Below the pieces are notes generated by a model. The model was not told the DNA's origin. It did no database searches and worked only from the letters and a program-made list of their open reading frames with translations. This document shows positions 27,504 to 38,400 of a stretch of 64,000 bases of DNA, piece by piece. Source of the DNA: UBA5239 sp040391785 (GTDB lineage Bacteria > Verrucomicrobiota > Lentisphaeria > Victivallales > Victivallaceae); contig JBEBXH010000003.1 in NCBI GenBank assembly GCA_040391785.1, positions 1 through 64,000 of the forward strand, written 5' to 3'. Position 1 is the stretch's first letter. Each line of letters opens with the position of its first letter. A program made the position numbers and the translations under genes.

Positions 27504-28571
27504 ATGTCAAAACGCGTAACCATAAAAGATATAGCAAATCATGCCAATATGAGCTTGTCCACCATCAGCGGTGTGCTCAATGGCGAGATGCGCTTTTCCG
27601 ACAAAACCCGCAAGCATGTCTGGGATATCGCCAACCGCCTGAACTATACGCCCAGCGAATCCGCCCGCGGGCTCCGCGCCAGCCGTAGCGAAGAACGCCG
27701 CAAAACCGGCCTCATCATGCACATCGTCCATATGCTCAATACTGTGCCGAAACATGACCGGGACCAGGAAGCGGACGTTTACCGCCTGGCCTGGCAGGCT
27801 CAGATGCGCGGACAGTTCGTCATCCCCTGCTGTTATTACCAGCAGGATGGTTTTCGGTGCCCTCCGCTGCTGAACGGACTGATCGACGGCGCAATCGTCG
27901 GTACACCGCACATGGAAGTGGTCGACACCGTCAGGGCCAAAGTTCCGGTCGTACTGATGGACGTGCCTTTTTCCACGCAGCTGGTGGACGTGCCGATGGT
28001 CAACATCGACTATCGCTACGGCTTCCTGATGGCGTTTGAGGAACTGAAAAAACTTGGCCATAGAAATATGGTGGTGGTGTCTCCGATGACGGAGGATTAT
28101 GAGCTCTCACATTACGATAAACACATCCGTCATTCGCTACGCGAGGCCGCCATGTTCTCCGGCATGGAAATCCTGCCCGGCGGCGAACTCGAAAGCATCA
28201 CACCGGAAACCCATGAACAGAAGATGCTGGAAATGGCCCGCAAACTCGCCCCGGAAATTCTCAGCGGCAGAATCACTGCCATCACCTCGGTGCACGTGTG
28301 TTATGCGGTCACGCTGCTGAAGTACCTGCGCGAAATCGGCATCCGGGTGCCGGAAGACGTGTCTCTTACCGCGCCGTATTTGTGGTTCGATCCAATCCCC
28401 GGTATTTCGAATATTTTTTCCAGCCGGGAGAAACTGATCGACGCCTCACTCGACCTGTTGAAAAGCCTGATCGACGGACAACCCCCCCACTGTTATGAAA
28501 ACCTGATCCGCCCGGAGTTCATCCCGGATCATTCCATAGCCAAAGCAAACCTATCAAAAAGGAGTTCATAA
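27504..28571 (+). CDS. LacI-family transcriptional regulator
   Basis: The N-terminal helix-turn-helix (VTIKDIANHANMSLSTISGVL) with hinge helix and RLNYTPSESARGL are diagnostic for LacI. The sensor domain (about 65-355) follows the periplasmic-binding fold (GLIMHIVHML ... GHRNMVVVSP ... IRVPEDVSLTAPY). The pseudopilin ATG directly follows its TAA stop, so the regulator is the first gene of a three-gene operon ending in the DUF4838 enzyme. A consensus promoter with a CG-centred operator suggests autoregulation. The inducer is not known. Confidence 0.93.
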   Translation: MSKRVTIKDIANHANMSLSTISGVLNGEMRFSDKTRKHVWDIANRLNYTPSESARGLRASRSEERRKTGLIMHIVHMLNTVPKHDRDQEADVYRLAWQAQMRGQFVIPCCYYQQDGFRCPPLLNGLIDGAIVGTPHMEVVDTVRAKVPVVLMDVPFSTQLVDVPMVNIDYRYGFLMAFEELKKLGHRNMVVVSPMTEDYELSHYDKHIRHSLREAAMFSGMEILPGGELESITPETHEQKMLEMARKLAPEILSGRITAITSVHVCYAVTLLKYLREIGIRVPEDVSLTAPYLWFDPIPGISNIFSSREKLIDASLDLLKSLIDGQPPHCYENLIRPEFIPDHSIAKANLSKRSS

Positions 28572-29306
28572 ATGAAAACACAAAAACGGAATCACACATT
28601 TACGCTCATAGAGTTGCTGGTGGTAATAGCAATCATCGCGATCCTGGCGGCAATGCTGCTGCCGGCCCTGAGCAAAGCGCGCGAAAAAGCCCAGAAATCT
28701 CACTGTACCTCAAACTTAAAGCAACTTGGCCAAGCCAGTACCATGTATGCAAATGATTTCGACGATCGATGGGCACCTATCAATCCGTACGCCACGAACA
28801 TGGATCCATTCAAGGACGTGGCTTACAGCGATATGCCTAACCAATGGTTCCTTAATGGTAACGTGGATGCTCCGAAAGGTTTCGGAATTCTGGCCGTTAA
28901 TGGATATATTTCATTTCAAAAGCCGGAGAAGTTTCCGCTACAGTGCCCAATCGGAGAAAAACTTAATCCTCAATATTTTGTCGAAAATCAAAGCAGTATG
29001 GCCGGTTGGGAAAAAGCTTGGACTACTTATTTTTATTTCGGCGGGCTGATCTACACAGATGCCTATACATTGAACCATAAGCTGAAAAAGGATCGGGTAA
29101 CCCGGCATCCGAAAGCAATTCTGGCAATCGACAGTACCAAAAGTCATACAAATCCCATTGGACAAACACACGGCAAAACCAATAATTGCTTATTTTTTGA
29201 CGGTCATGTTGAGGAAGTTACGCCAATACTGGCCCATGCTTACGGTAATTCGAGCCTGGCTGCCGTATTCATGTATGAATATCAATTTTTCCCACAATAC
29301 TGGTAA
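28572..29306 (+). CDS. Pseudopilin-like protein, LacI/DUF4838 cassette
   Basis: The signal MKTQKRNHT precedes FTLIELLVVIAIIAILAA. The 244-residue protein carries THGKTNNCLFFDGHV, an exact H-X9-DG motif. AAGGAG in the end of the LacI gene serves as the ribosome binding site, and the ATG abuts the LacI stop, so translation is probably coupled. A secreted DUF4838 protein follows 14 bases downstream. The middle part is rich in aromatic residues, which may matter for carbohydrate contact. Confidence 0.88.
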   Translation: MKTQKRNHTFTLIELLVVIAIIAILAAMLLPALSKAREKAQKSHCTSNLKQLGQASTMYANDFDDRWAPINPYATNMDPFKDVAYSDMPNQWFLNGNVDAPKGFGILAVNGYISFQKPEKFPLQCPIGEKLNPQYFVENQSSMAGWEKAWTTYFYFGGLIYTDAYTLNHKLKKDRVTRHPKAILAIDSTKSHTNPIGQTHGKTNNCLFFDGHVEEVTPILAHAYGNSSLAAVFMYEYQFFPQYW

Positions 29307-29320
29307 TAGAGGAGTTTCCG

Positions 29321-31594
29321 ATGAAAAAATCAATCTCGCTGATTATTTCCCTGTTGATCCTGCCTTGTATGGCATATAACATCATTTTGCCGGAATCCCC
29401 GACGCCGGCAGAAAAGACTGCCGCCAAAGAGTTGGAACATTATCTGAAACTCGTTGCGCCAGAAGTTCTCACCGTGGACGGAGCCGACCCGGAAATCCAT
29501 ATCGGGCCGACAGCCGCCGCCAAAGCCAACGGCCTTGATCAATTGGCGGACGAAGAATGGTGCGTCAAATCCCTTGACGGCAAACTTTTTCTGATCGGAG
29601 GCGGAACCCGCGGCACCTTGTATGCGACATATCATTTCCTGGAAGATTCCCTGGGGATACATTGGTTCAATCCGTATGAGGATTATGTGCCCGCCGCCTC
29701 GGAAGTCCAATTGCCGGCTCTTGACATGCGCGGAAAACCCTTATTCACGCATCGCAGCATTGCGCGTCAATCCCGCGGTGAATTACCGCTCGACAATGGA
29801 CGCTTTGTGACCAGGAACCGAATGAATTATGATGCGAATTCGTCGATTGGGCCTGAATATGGCGGAGACGACTGCTTCGGATTACCGTATTTCGTTCATA
29901 CGTTCGGCCTGTACTTTCCGGGCAAAGACTATCCGCAGTATGGCACGCTGGTGAACGGCAAACGCGGAGCGTCGAATCATGTTTGCATGTCCCTCCCGGA
30001 ACTGCCGGACCTGTTTTATGCGAAACTGCTTGAATTTATCAAAAAATCCGAGGACAATGCCCGGAAAAAAGGAGTGCCTTCACCGCGTTATTATGACATC
30101 AGCCTGGATGACGGTGCATATGTCTGTGAATGTGACAAATGCCAGGCGGCACTGAAAAAACGGGGCGGCGGTGTAAAACTGCTTCTGGATTTTCTGAACC
30201 CGATTGCCGCCAAACTCGCCGAGAGCCATCCCGATTTGGTCCTGACCACCATTATCTATGCCAATATCATCACTCCGCCGGAAAAACTGAAAGTGGAACC
30301 GAACCTGATGATCCGCCTGTGCGATATCGTAGCCAATCAGGCGGCCCCTCTCACCGACAAATCAAACCGTTATTGGGCGGGTATGGTCGACAAATGGAGT
30401 AAGTTGGCGCCATTGATGGGAATATGGGATTACGCGATTACTTATGTTGTCACAGGCGCTCCATATCCTTTTGAACAGGTTATTGGCGAAGATCTGCGGT
30501 TTTATGCGGATCACGGAATCCGGTTCATGTTCTGGGAGTTGGAGCTGCCCCATCAAGCCGATATGTACGACCTGAAAATCTGGCTGACAATGAAGCTGAT
30601 GGAAAATCCATACCAGGATGAAAAAGAACTTTACCGGACGTTCATGGAGAAAAATTACGGCGCGGCGGCACCGGCGCTGATGGAATTCCGGGACCTTGTC
30701 GCAAAATACCGGACTGAAACAAATGCCTATATCGACTGGTATGCCAAAAGCACCACGCTTAAGCATTTGAACTGGAAAAGCATTCCTGAAATGCAGAAGT
30801 GCTTTGACGAAGCGGAAGCGGCGGTAGCAGAAGATCCCGTATTGTTGAAACGTGTCCAACGGGCGCGGGTCGGCCTGGACCGCGTTTCCTACATTCTCTT
30901 TCCGGTACTTCTGACCGAATTCGAGCGGGCCGGGCACGACCGGAAAGAATATCCGCTGAACCGGGATGAAATCTTGTCCCGTGCGGAAAAATATCAGCTT
31001 GCGGCGATCGAAAAATTAACTCCGCGCGCCAAAAAAACCAAACAGGATCTCCACAATGATATAATCGCGGAAATCAAACGTTATGCGAAAGCACCGTTAA
31101 TGCTGCGCCCGCCGGCTGAATTTGCCGGAGTCGATTACTTCGATTATCCGGCCTCGGATGCATATATCTGGAATGAAGTTGCCACGCTGGTCGATGATCC
31201 GACCTCGGAAACCGGGCAGGTATTGCAGATTACCAGGGATAAGCCGGAATTCAGAGTTCCTTTCAAATACGGAGCCTATGTCGCCAATACGACAAAGGAC
31301 CTGGCCGGCGAATATATCCGGAAAGTCAAAGGCAAAGGATATCATTGGTACAAGGTGGCGACGATAAAGCTATACCCATCAACTTATATCTATTTCACCG
31401 GCAAATGGGAAGTCCAATTTCATACCGGAGATCCGGCCCCGGGACTGGACGAAACATATGAAATCTGGGTCCGGCTGAAATTCACCGGCCCGGCCTATTT
31501 TCCCGGTGACAAGACTCCTAATACCACATATATTGAACGCCTGCTTCTGGTCCCGGTAAGCAACGGCAATGCCGCAAAAATCAAAGTGAAATAA
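29321..31594 (+). CDS. Secreted DUF4838 protein (alpha-glucuronidase-like glycosidase)
   Basis: A signal peptide (MKKSISLIISLLILPCMA) is followed by a GH67/GH20-type N-terminal domain (AAKELEHYLKLVAPEVL, then GGGTRGTLYATYHFLED), typical of proteins with DUF4838. The central barrel contains SLDDGAYVCECDKCQ, a Cys-x-Cys-x2-Cys group, and FMFWELELPHQADMYDL. The C-terminal 150 residues look like an accessory beta domain. GAGGAG stands 6 bases before ATG 29321. Its place after LacI and a pseudopilin supports a role in uptake or breakdown of a specific glycan; the activity is unproven. Confidence 0.8.
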   Translation: MKKSISLIISLLILPCMAYNIILPESPTPAEKTAAKELEHYLKLVAPEVLTVDGADPEIHIGPTAAAKANGLDQLADEEWCVKSLDGKLFLIGGGTRGTLYATYHFLEDSLGIHWFNPYEDYVPAASEVQLPALDMRGKPLFTHRSIARQSRGELPLDNGRFVTRNRMNYDANSSIGPEYGGDDCFGLPYFVHTFGLYFPGKDYPQYGTLVNGKRGASNHVCMSLPELPDLFYAKLLEFIKKSEDNARKKGVPSPRYYDISLDDGAYVCECDKCQAALKKRGGGVKLLLDFLNPIAAKLAESHPDLVLTTIIYANIITPPEKLKVEPNLMIRLCDIVANQAAPLTDKSNRYWAGMVDKWSKLAPLMGIWDYAITYVVTGAPYPFEQVIGEDLRFYADHGIRFMFWELELPHQADMYDLKIWLTMKLMENPYQDEKELYRTFMEKNYGAAAPALMEFRDLVAKYRTETNAYIDWYAKSTTLKHLNWKSIPEMQKCFDEAEAAVAEDPVLLKRVQRARVGLDRVSYILFPVLLTEFERAGHDRKEYPLNRDEILSRAEKYQLAAIEKLTPRAKKTKQDLHNDIIAEIKRYAKAPLMLRPPAEFAGVDYFDYPASDAYIWNEVATLVDDPTSETGQVLQITRDKPEFRVPFKYGAYVANTTKDLAGEYIRKVKGKGYHWYKVATIKLYPSTYIYFTGKWEVQFHTGDPAPGLDETYEIWVRLKFTGPAYFPGDKTPNTTYIERLLLVPVSNGNAAKIKVK

Positions 31595-31659
31595 ATCAGA
31601 TAACAAGGATTCCGGGGAGCCGCTGCGAATCAGACCGGATTTGAGCCCGCAATTCCAGC

Positions 31660-31693
31660 GGCGGTTACAAGCCTTATGATTGCAATTCGGTAT
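31660..31693 (-). repeat. 34-bp dispersed repeat, copy 1
   Basis: The reverse complement matches 52884-52917 at 32 of 34 positions (ATACCGAWTTGCAATCATAA...). It lies between the convergent ends of the DUF4838 gene and the transporter gene. The surrounding spacer 31595-31699 holds no gene. Confidence 0.85.
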
Positions 31694-31699
31694 AAATAC

Positions 31700-33469
31700 T
31701 CAATGGCGCGGCACTGCGGCGCTGACTTCTTCCACGATCATGTACGCCGGATATGGACTGCCCTCCGGTGTGTGGGAGAGCTTACCTTTGAAGTAGAGTT
31801 CCGACGGATTTTCGAGGGCGTCTTTGATGTCCGACCGGATGGCAACCGCTTCCGGCAGGTAGGCCGTCACCGGGATCGACGATTTGCGATTGGAGCTAAA
31901 CATCTTCACCGTCACCGGCAGGTAGTTGCCCTCGGGAACATCGGCCATTGGTGGTGGAGCGTCCTTGGAAAACTCGCCTTTGAGTACAGCATTTTTGGCC
32001 GTGAGGCGAACGGTGTTGCCATCGAATTCCTCGTAGCCGATATTTGAATAACGGTCCGGCATCAGGGGCGAGAGCGCGTAGAGCGCGAGGCAGGCGAAGC
32101 CGCCGGTCACCAGCGTGGTCACAATCCCTATTTTGAACCACTGGAAAAACGACACATGCACGTGCGAGCGCTTTTCCAGCATGCCCAGCGCCACGATGTT
32201 GGCAGTGCTGCCGATCATGGTGATGTTGCCGCCGAAACATGCCCCGAAAAGCAGCGCCCACCACAACGGCAGATCATGCAGACTGACCGACAGTTTGCTG
32301 ATCACCGGACAGAACGCCGCCACGAAAATCACGTTGTCCACAAACGCCGACCCGATCGCCGACACCCCCAGGATCAACGGGATCAGTACCATATTGTTGG
32401 TACCGCAGACCGCGGAAAACTTGTTGGCCATGAGCTTGTCGACTCCGGTATGCACCAGCGTGCCGGCTACCGCAAAGAGCAGCATGAAAAAGAGCAGCGT
32501 CCACCAGTCGACTTCGCGTTCGATATAATGCCGCGCGCGGTCGCGCTTCAGGATCATGACGATGCCCGAACAAATCAGCGGCGCGATCATCAGGATACTG
32601 TTCTGTTCGAGGTGAAACAGCGATTCCAGCGACGAGTGGGAGGCGATCATGGCAATCGTCACGATCAGCAGTACCAGCCCCTGCTTGTAGGGAACGTCGA
32701 TTTTCGGCACCAGCGTCAGGTTGCGCGAGAGCCGCTCCTTCATGCTGACGTCGAACTCCTCGAGGTCCTTGCGGTAATACCACATCGTCATCGCCACAAT
32801 CAGGCCCAACGCCACCAGCATGATCGGAAACGCCCAGATGATGAAGTCGAAAAAGGTCAATCCCGCCTTGGACCCGATCAGGATCCCGACCGGGTTGCCC
32901 ATCATGGTACCGGCGCTGCCGACGTTGGTGGCAAATACACAGATGATGATATACGGCGTGGGCTTGATCTTGAGCCGGTCGCAAACCTGGAAAATCAGCG
33001 TTGAAACAAAGATGATCGAGGTGACTTCGTCCACCGCGCAGGCCAGCAGCGCCGAACTGACGGCGGTCACCGCGATGAACTTCTTGCCGGTCAGGTTTTT
33101 GATCGATACGATCAGCTGTACCACCCAGGTGAAAAAACCGAGGTCGCGCAATGCACCCACGATCACCATCATGCCGACCAGAAACAGAATCACATTCAAT
33201 TCGGTCGACTCGATGAACGACTGTTTATTGAGCGAGTTGGTGAAAATCAGCACCGCCAGCCCGAGGAACGCGATCGCCAGCCGGAAATTCCAGAAAAACA
33301 GCGTTCCCATGATAATCGACACAAACACCGCGCACGAAACCGCCTGCCGGGCCTCCAACCCGAGCCCCCCTCCGCCGAACCCGACCAGCAGTCCGGCCCC
33401 GATCAAAATACCCATCCGCGAAATCAGCTGCGCAGTACCCAGCTCGACCGAACCGCCATCTTCATGCAT
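31700..33469 (-). CDS. SLC13/ArsB-type transporter with C-terminal soluble domain
   Basis: About 12 membrane helices over residues 15-470 with the two pseudo-repeat motifs AVDEVTSIIFVSTL plus GTMMGNPVGILIG, and VDNVIFVAAFC plus FGGNITMIGSTANIV, fit the ion transporter superfamily. Unlike the paralogue at 18126, it has an extra soluble tail of about 120 residues (from about 470) with a beta-rich pattern (NTVRLTAKNAVLKGEF). AGAGGTGG precedes ATG 33469. The PTS-IIA/CBS gene stands upstream on the same strand. The substrate is not predictable. Confidence 0.83.
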   Translation of the reverse strand: MHEDGGSVELGTAQLISRMGILIGAGLLVGFGGGGLGLEARQAVSCAVFVSIIMGTLFFWNFRLAIAFLGLAVLIFTNSLNKQSFIESTELNVILFLVGMMVIVGALRDLGFFTWVVQLIVSIKNLTGKKFIAVTAVSSALLACAVDEVTSIIFVSTLIFQVCDRLKIKPTPYIIICVFATNVGSAGTMMGNPVGILIGSKAGLTFFDFIIWAFPIMLVALGLIVAMTMWYYRKDLEEFDVSMKERLSRNLTLVPKIDVPYKQGLVLLIVTIAMIASHSSLESLFHLEQNSILMIAPLICSGIVMILKRDRARHYIEREVDWWTLLFFMLLFAVAGTLVHTGVDKLMANKFSAVCGTNNMVLIPLILGVSAIGSAFVDNVIFVAAFCPVISKLSVSLHDLPLWWALLFGACFGGNITMIGSTANIVALGMLEKRSHVHVSFFQWFKIGIVTTLVTGGFACLALYALSPLMPDRYSNIGYEEFDGNTVRLTAKNAVLKGEFSKDAPPPMADVPEGNYLPVTVKMFSSNRKSSIPVTAYLPEAVAIRSDIKDALENPSELYFKGKLSHTPEGSPYPAYMIVEEVSAAVPRH

Positions 33470-33488
33470 TATCCACCACCTCTGTGTA

Positions 33489-33660
33489 ATTAAGAATTAA
33501 GAAAGAAGAAAGAAGAAAATTGAACATCGTCTTCTGACGATGATTTTCTTTAATTCTTCACAACAAAAGTTAACAAGCATTATTTGACTCAACATTCATG
33601 CAATATCGTAATTTCCTTTCCCAGATTTTCTTCTTTCTTCTTTTTTCTTTCTTAATTAAT
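33489..33660. repeat. Purine-rich inverted repeat around a small hairpin
   Basis: The left arm (33489-33520, AAGAAAGAAGAAAGAAGAAA-type) is matched by the inverted right arm (33625-33660). Between them a perfect hairpin CATCGTC-TTCT-GACGATG (33525-33542) is seen. The right arm ends right at the stop codon of the PTS-IIA/CBS gene, as in the related element at 21813-21926. Confidence 0.75.
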
Positions 33661-33661
33661 C

Positions 33662-34585
33662 TTACTCCCAGAACATTTTGGTTATGAAGTCTTTGAGGTT
33701 TACTACGCCGACGAGTTTGCTGCCGCGGGCGACCATGATCTGGCGGCATTTGTGGACCAGGAACATTTTGGCGAGTTGAATAGCAGGGAGGGTTTCGTCG
33801 ACTTTGATGACTTCTTCGCGCATGAAGTCGGCGAGCTTGGTTTCCTCGTCGTCGCGAAGCATTTCGGCAAAGGGCTGGAAACGGTAGATCGGAGTCAGGT
33901 CCTCCATCCACAAAATGTGGTCGGGGAGACTGAAACTGAGGATGTCTTCGAGAGACACGGCGCCGCGAATGTCGCCGTCGGGGTCCAGCACCGGGATGTC
34001 GTTGAAACGGCCGGTGGCGAGGGTTTCGATGGCCTTCTGCAGCGTGTCGGATTCCTGCAGGGTGACGGGTTGGGGATTCATCACATCGCGGGCGGTCAGG
34101 TATTCCGGCAGCGTGACGCGGTTTGAGTGGAAATATTTCAGCACGTCGGCCGGAAGTTTCTGTTTGCTGACGATGCTGATGGCGTCCGGCGTACTGAAAT
34201 CGGTGCCGAGCGCGGAGAGCACCTGCAGATGCAGCCCCGGGTCATCCTTCGGAGTCAGCACGAGCACGATCACATTGACCGGGGGCATGCCGTCGACGTT
34301 GAAGTCGATGCCTTGTTCGGAAGTGCCGAGCGCGACCAGCAGACGGCTGAGGCGGGGCAATCGGGCGTGGGGGACCGCCAGCCCGGGGGCGATGACAGTG
34401 GGAACGACTTTTTCGCGGGCGCTGAGCTCTTCGATGATGAAATTTTTGTCAAGTCCGCTGGTGTTGAGGCAGAGCCTCGATACCAGTTCATCGATGGCGC
34501 CATTGGGGTCCGTAGCCTGCAGTCCGCAGATGATGCTGCCTTCCGCAAGGAAATAATCCAGATGGTGATTCAGGATGTCGTTCAT
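33662..34585 (-). CDS. PTS EIIA type-2-like domain fused to a CBS pair, second copy
   Basis: The EIIA-like domain (about 1-155) has the phospho-acceptor context IAPGLAVPHARL (His73), which keeps the G-x-A-x-P-H pattern better than the copy at 19565. Two CBS motifs follow (ARDVMNPQPVTLQESDTLQKA and FMREEVIKVDETLPAIQLA ... VGVVNLKDF). It precedes an SLC13/ArsB-like transporter by 192 bases on the same strand. With no PTS permease in sight, it is likely a sensor or regulator of the transporter. The two proteins share the same domain order but are clearly diverged. Confidence 0.87.
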   Translation of the reverse strand: MNDILNHHLDYFLAEGSIICGLQATDPNGAIDELVSRLCLNTSGLDKNFIIEELSAREKVVPTVIAPGLAVPHARLPRLSRLLVALGTSEQGIDFNVDGMPPVNVIVLVLTPKDDPGLHLQVLSALGTDFSTPDAISIVSKQKLPADVLKYFHSNRVTLPEYLTARDVMNPQPVTLQESDTLQKAIETLATGRFNDIPVLDPDGDIRGAVSLEDILSFSLPDHILWMEDLTPIYRFQPFAEMLRDDEETKLADFMREEVIKVDETLPAIQLAKMFLVHKCRQIMVARGSKLVGVVNLKDFITKMFWE

Positions 34586-34753
34586 ATTTAATCTCCTGAT
34601 TTATAAATGTTTGCGAATTCTCTCTAATGGTCTCCTGAACAATTTTCTTAGCTTTAATGACAAAGGTACAACCATTGGCTTGAAAAAGCAAACCGGGAAA
34701 GGGGAAATGGGATAAATTTCATGTATGCCCGATATCAAACAGTTGCCGCGATT

Positions 34754-35398
34754 TTACTGCTGATTTTCGGCGGCGTTCATGATGAAATCGCCAATCCGGT
34801 CCGCCAGCAGCCGGGAACCTTTTTCATTATAATGAACCCAATCGGCATAGCAGTCCTGCAAATGTTCTTTTGAAAACGCGTAAAGATCATTGAACAGTAC
34901 CGGAAATTCCTGAAGTGTCTGCCGCGCGATTTGATTGAAATGCTCGATTTCCGAATTGTAACGCATCAGAATCGGCGGCGCTTTTTCTTCAATAACCGGC
35001 GTGGTACAGGCGAAAATCACTTTTGCCCGCGGAAAAAGCGTATGAATCCGCCGGTAAACGCGCCGGATCATGTATGCATAAATATCAGGCGGAGTCAGGG
35101 TTTCCTCCTCGTAAACGACCGTTTGTTTGTCCCCGGCCGCATCCGTGCCGCCGGTGCTTTCCAGGCTGGCTCCGTGCCCCAGGTGCCCGCAATCCCAGAG
35201 CCCGTTGTTCCAGTGCACGACATCGACGTCTTCGCGCAGCCCCAATTCGCCTTTCCAATCCTGCAGCTGCCGCAGCGTATACTGGGCGAAACGGCCATTT
35301 TCCGCCGGAAAATACACCTCTGCCCGCCCGGATAATTTCTCCCGGACAAATTCACCATATCCGCAGCGGATCGAGTCCCCCAACAATAAAATTTTCAT
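34754..35398 (-). CDS. SGNH/GDSL-type hydrolase
   Basis: The 214-residue protein has block I ILLLGDSIRCGYG with Ser9, Asn65 in VHWNNGLWDCG and the C-terminal catalytic pair in DWVHYNEKG (Asp186, His189), so the SGNH triad is complete. No signal peptide is present, so the enzyme is probably cytoplasmic; such enzymes act as esterases or lipases, often on acetylated sugars or lysophospholipids. ATG 35398 is chosen over TTG 35401. It lies 16 bases downstream of the acyltransferase/acyl-ACP synthetase gene on the same strand, which could hint at phospholipid turnover. Confidence 0.85.
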   Translation of the reverse strand: MKILLLGDSIRCGYGEFVREKLSGRAEVYFPAENGRFAQYTLRQLQDWKGELGLREDVDVVHWNNGLWDCGHLGHGASLESTGGTDAAGDKQTVVYEEETLTPPDIYAYMIRRVYRRIHTLFPRAKVIFACTTPVIEEKAPPILMRYNSEIEHFNQIARQTLQEFPVLFNDLYAFSKEHLQDCYADWVHYNEKGSRLLADRIGDFIMNAAENQQ

Positions 35399-35413
35399 CA
35401 AACCAACCCTTTT

Positions 35414-38400
35414 TTATGAATTGCCGTTAACAGCTTCCTGCGCGATCAGTTTGGCCCCGGTATAATCGAATTTGCCGCTGCCGAGCAGCGGGGCCTCTTT
35501 GACGACGACGATTTTCTTGGGGATCCACAATTCGCTGAATCCTTTTTCACGGAAAAATTTCATCAGGTCCGGCAGCGCGGCGTCTTTCTGCTCGGTGATC
35601 AGCACCAGCTGTTCGCCCTTGCTGTCGGATTCGATGGCCACCACGCCCTGTTTGACGTCCGACCAGAGATTGTGCACGGCCTCCTCGACGGCGCCGAGCG
35701 AGATCATTTCGCCGCTGATCTTGGCGAAGCGCTTGGCGCGGCCCACGATGTAGATGAAGCCATCCTCGTCGATGGTCACGATGTCGCCGGTGTCGTACCA
35801 GCCGCCGGGGGGCGGCACCAGCACGCCGGGATTGTCGGCAAGGTAATAACCGAGCATGACGTTGTCACCGCGGACCAGCAGTTTGCCGCCCTCGTGGACG
35901 CCCTCGACGGGCTCGAGGCGCGTTTCCATGCCGGGCACGATGCGGCCCACCGAGCCGGTGCGGTTATACATCGGGGTATTGAGGCAGACGACGGGTGCGG
36001 TTTCGGTGGTGCCGTAGCCGCCGTAGAGGCGCACGCCGAATTTCTCCATCCAGACCTCGCGGGTCTGCTGGCGGAGCTTTTCCGCCCCGACCACGGCGAT
36101 GCGCAGGTTAAAGAAGTCATAGGGGTGCGCCGCCCGCGCATAACCGCTCATAAACGTGTCCGTGCCGAAAATCACCGAAGTATTGGTGTCGTAACACAGC
36201 TCGGAAACGATACGGTAGTGCAGCGGCGACGGATAGAAAAACGTCCGGATGCCGGAGAGCACCGGCAGCAGCGAACCGACCCCGAGCCCGAACGAATGGA
36301 ACATCGGCAGGCAGTTGAAAATGCGGTCGTCGCTGGTGATCGGAATCACGCTCAGGCACTGGACGCGGTTCGCCTGCAGGTTGCGATGACTGAGCACCAC
36401 GGCCTTGGGGCTGCCCTCCGAGCCGGAGGTGAACAAAATGAGTCCGGGGCCGAGGGGGTCGTTTTTCGGCTTGATTTTGAAGAGAAAACGCAGGAAACCG
36501 CCGACGGAATCGCTCAGCGTGGCGCTGCTGCGGACGTCTTCCAGATAAACCAGTTTGATACCCGCCTCGAGCAGGTTTTTTTCCAGCACTTCCAGCTCGG
36601 CTTGTTTGATGAACATCCTGGAGGTGATCACGGTTTTGACCTGCGCGGTCTGGCAGCTCTTCACCACCAGCGACGCGCCGACGGTGAAGTTGACCATGGC
36701 CGGAATCAGGTCATAGGCCTGCAGTCCGAAAAAAGTGACCAGGCAGGCCAGCGAACTCGGGAGCATGACGCCGACGGTTTTTTCGTCGTCGAGGTTCTTG
36801 CGGATCATATTGCCGAGCATGTAACTTTTGAAAATGATCCCGCGGATGGTCAGCGGATGGCGGTTGATGTCCTCGGCGATCAGCATGCCGCCGCCGTTGA
36901 TATGGGCGGAGTTCAGCAGCGACTGGAAGAGATGGACGTTGATGTTGGTGCTCTTGTAAAGCATTTCCACCATCATGTCGTAAATTTTGTCCGACACGAC
37001 CTGGCGGTGCTTGCGGACGGAGGTGTCCATAGGCAGTTCGAAGCGCCGCGGCGGCAGGATGGTCAGCGTGATTTTCGGGAACCAGCGGGTGCGGAGGTGT
37101 TTTTTCAGGTACGAAAACGGCGAATACTGGGCGCCCTCGATGCGGATCGGGAGGATCATGGCGCCGGATTTTTCGGCGATCATGCCGGTGCCTTCGTAAA
37201 TCTTCATGATCGCGCCGGTCACGGTCACGCGCCCCTCGGGGAAAATCATCACTTTGACATTGCGGCGCATTTCGTTGATAAGCGCGCGCGATGCCAGGGG
37301 GTTGGTCGGGTCGATCTGGTGGGCGTTCGCCACCGCCAGCAGCGGGCGCATCCACCACTTGTGAGCGATGTGGGTATTGATGGCGAAGGTCACTTTTTCG
37401 GGCATGAACGCCGCGATCAGTACGCCGTCCAGCAGCGAGGCGTGGTTGGAAATAATCAGCACGCGCTTGCCGGCTTTTTCGTAGTTTTCCAGCCCTTTGA
37501 CGCTGACGCGGTAGAGGAACATCAGGATAAACCGTACCAGCGAACGGATCAGCGCGTCCGGCAGCAGCCGGCAGATGTAGATCGCCATATAAACGTTGAA
37601 CACCGCCACCCACAGGAAAATCATCGGGATCGACGGACTGAAGGCCAGCGACAGCAGCGCCACGATGCCGGTGCCGACCGCCATGAAAATCGAGTTCATG
37701 ATGTTGTTGCCCGCGATGATCCGCGCCATTTCCTTCGACTCGCCCTTGGCCTGCATCAGCGCATAAAGCGGCACGGTGAAAAGACCGCCGAAAATCGCCA
37801 CCATGAACATGTCAAACGACAATTTCCAGAAGAGCCATTTGCCCATATATTCTTTGAGCGAAATCATAACCGCGCCCTCGCCACCGGCATGCAGTCCATA
37901 TGAACTCAGGAAAAGGCTGAGCGTAAAGATCGCCATGCCCAGCGCGCTCAGCGGCAGGTAGGTGGTCTGCATCACCCCGCGCAGCAGCCGGTTGCACAGC
38001 AGCGAGCCGATCCCGATGCCGATCGAAAAGACCATCAGGAAAAACGTTACCGTCTCGCTGCCGGTATTCAATACCTCCTTGCAGAAGCCCGGCAGCTGCG
38101 CCATATACAACGCGCCGACCAGCCAGAACGCCGAAATGCCGAGGATACAGCGCCAGACGACTTTCTGACGGCGGACCATCTTGACGATTTCAATGGTTTC
38201 CGAGACCAGGTTCCAGTTGATTTTCAGCTCGGGATCGACCGGGGCGGCCTTCGGTACATAACGGCTGAAGAGATACCCGACCAGCGCCATGGCCAGCAGC
38301 AGTCCGCCGGTCCACCAATACCCGGTCCAATGCCCGGCGTGGTGCCCAATCAGGATCATCAACCCGCCGGCGATGGTACCGAGCAGAATCGCGAGGTACG

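Noticed and set aside
35672..37903. 743-residue plus-strand frame opposite the Aas-type fusion
   Set aside because: The opposite strand encodes three intact domains with catalytic motifs; this frame is His/Asp/Arg-rich noise.
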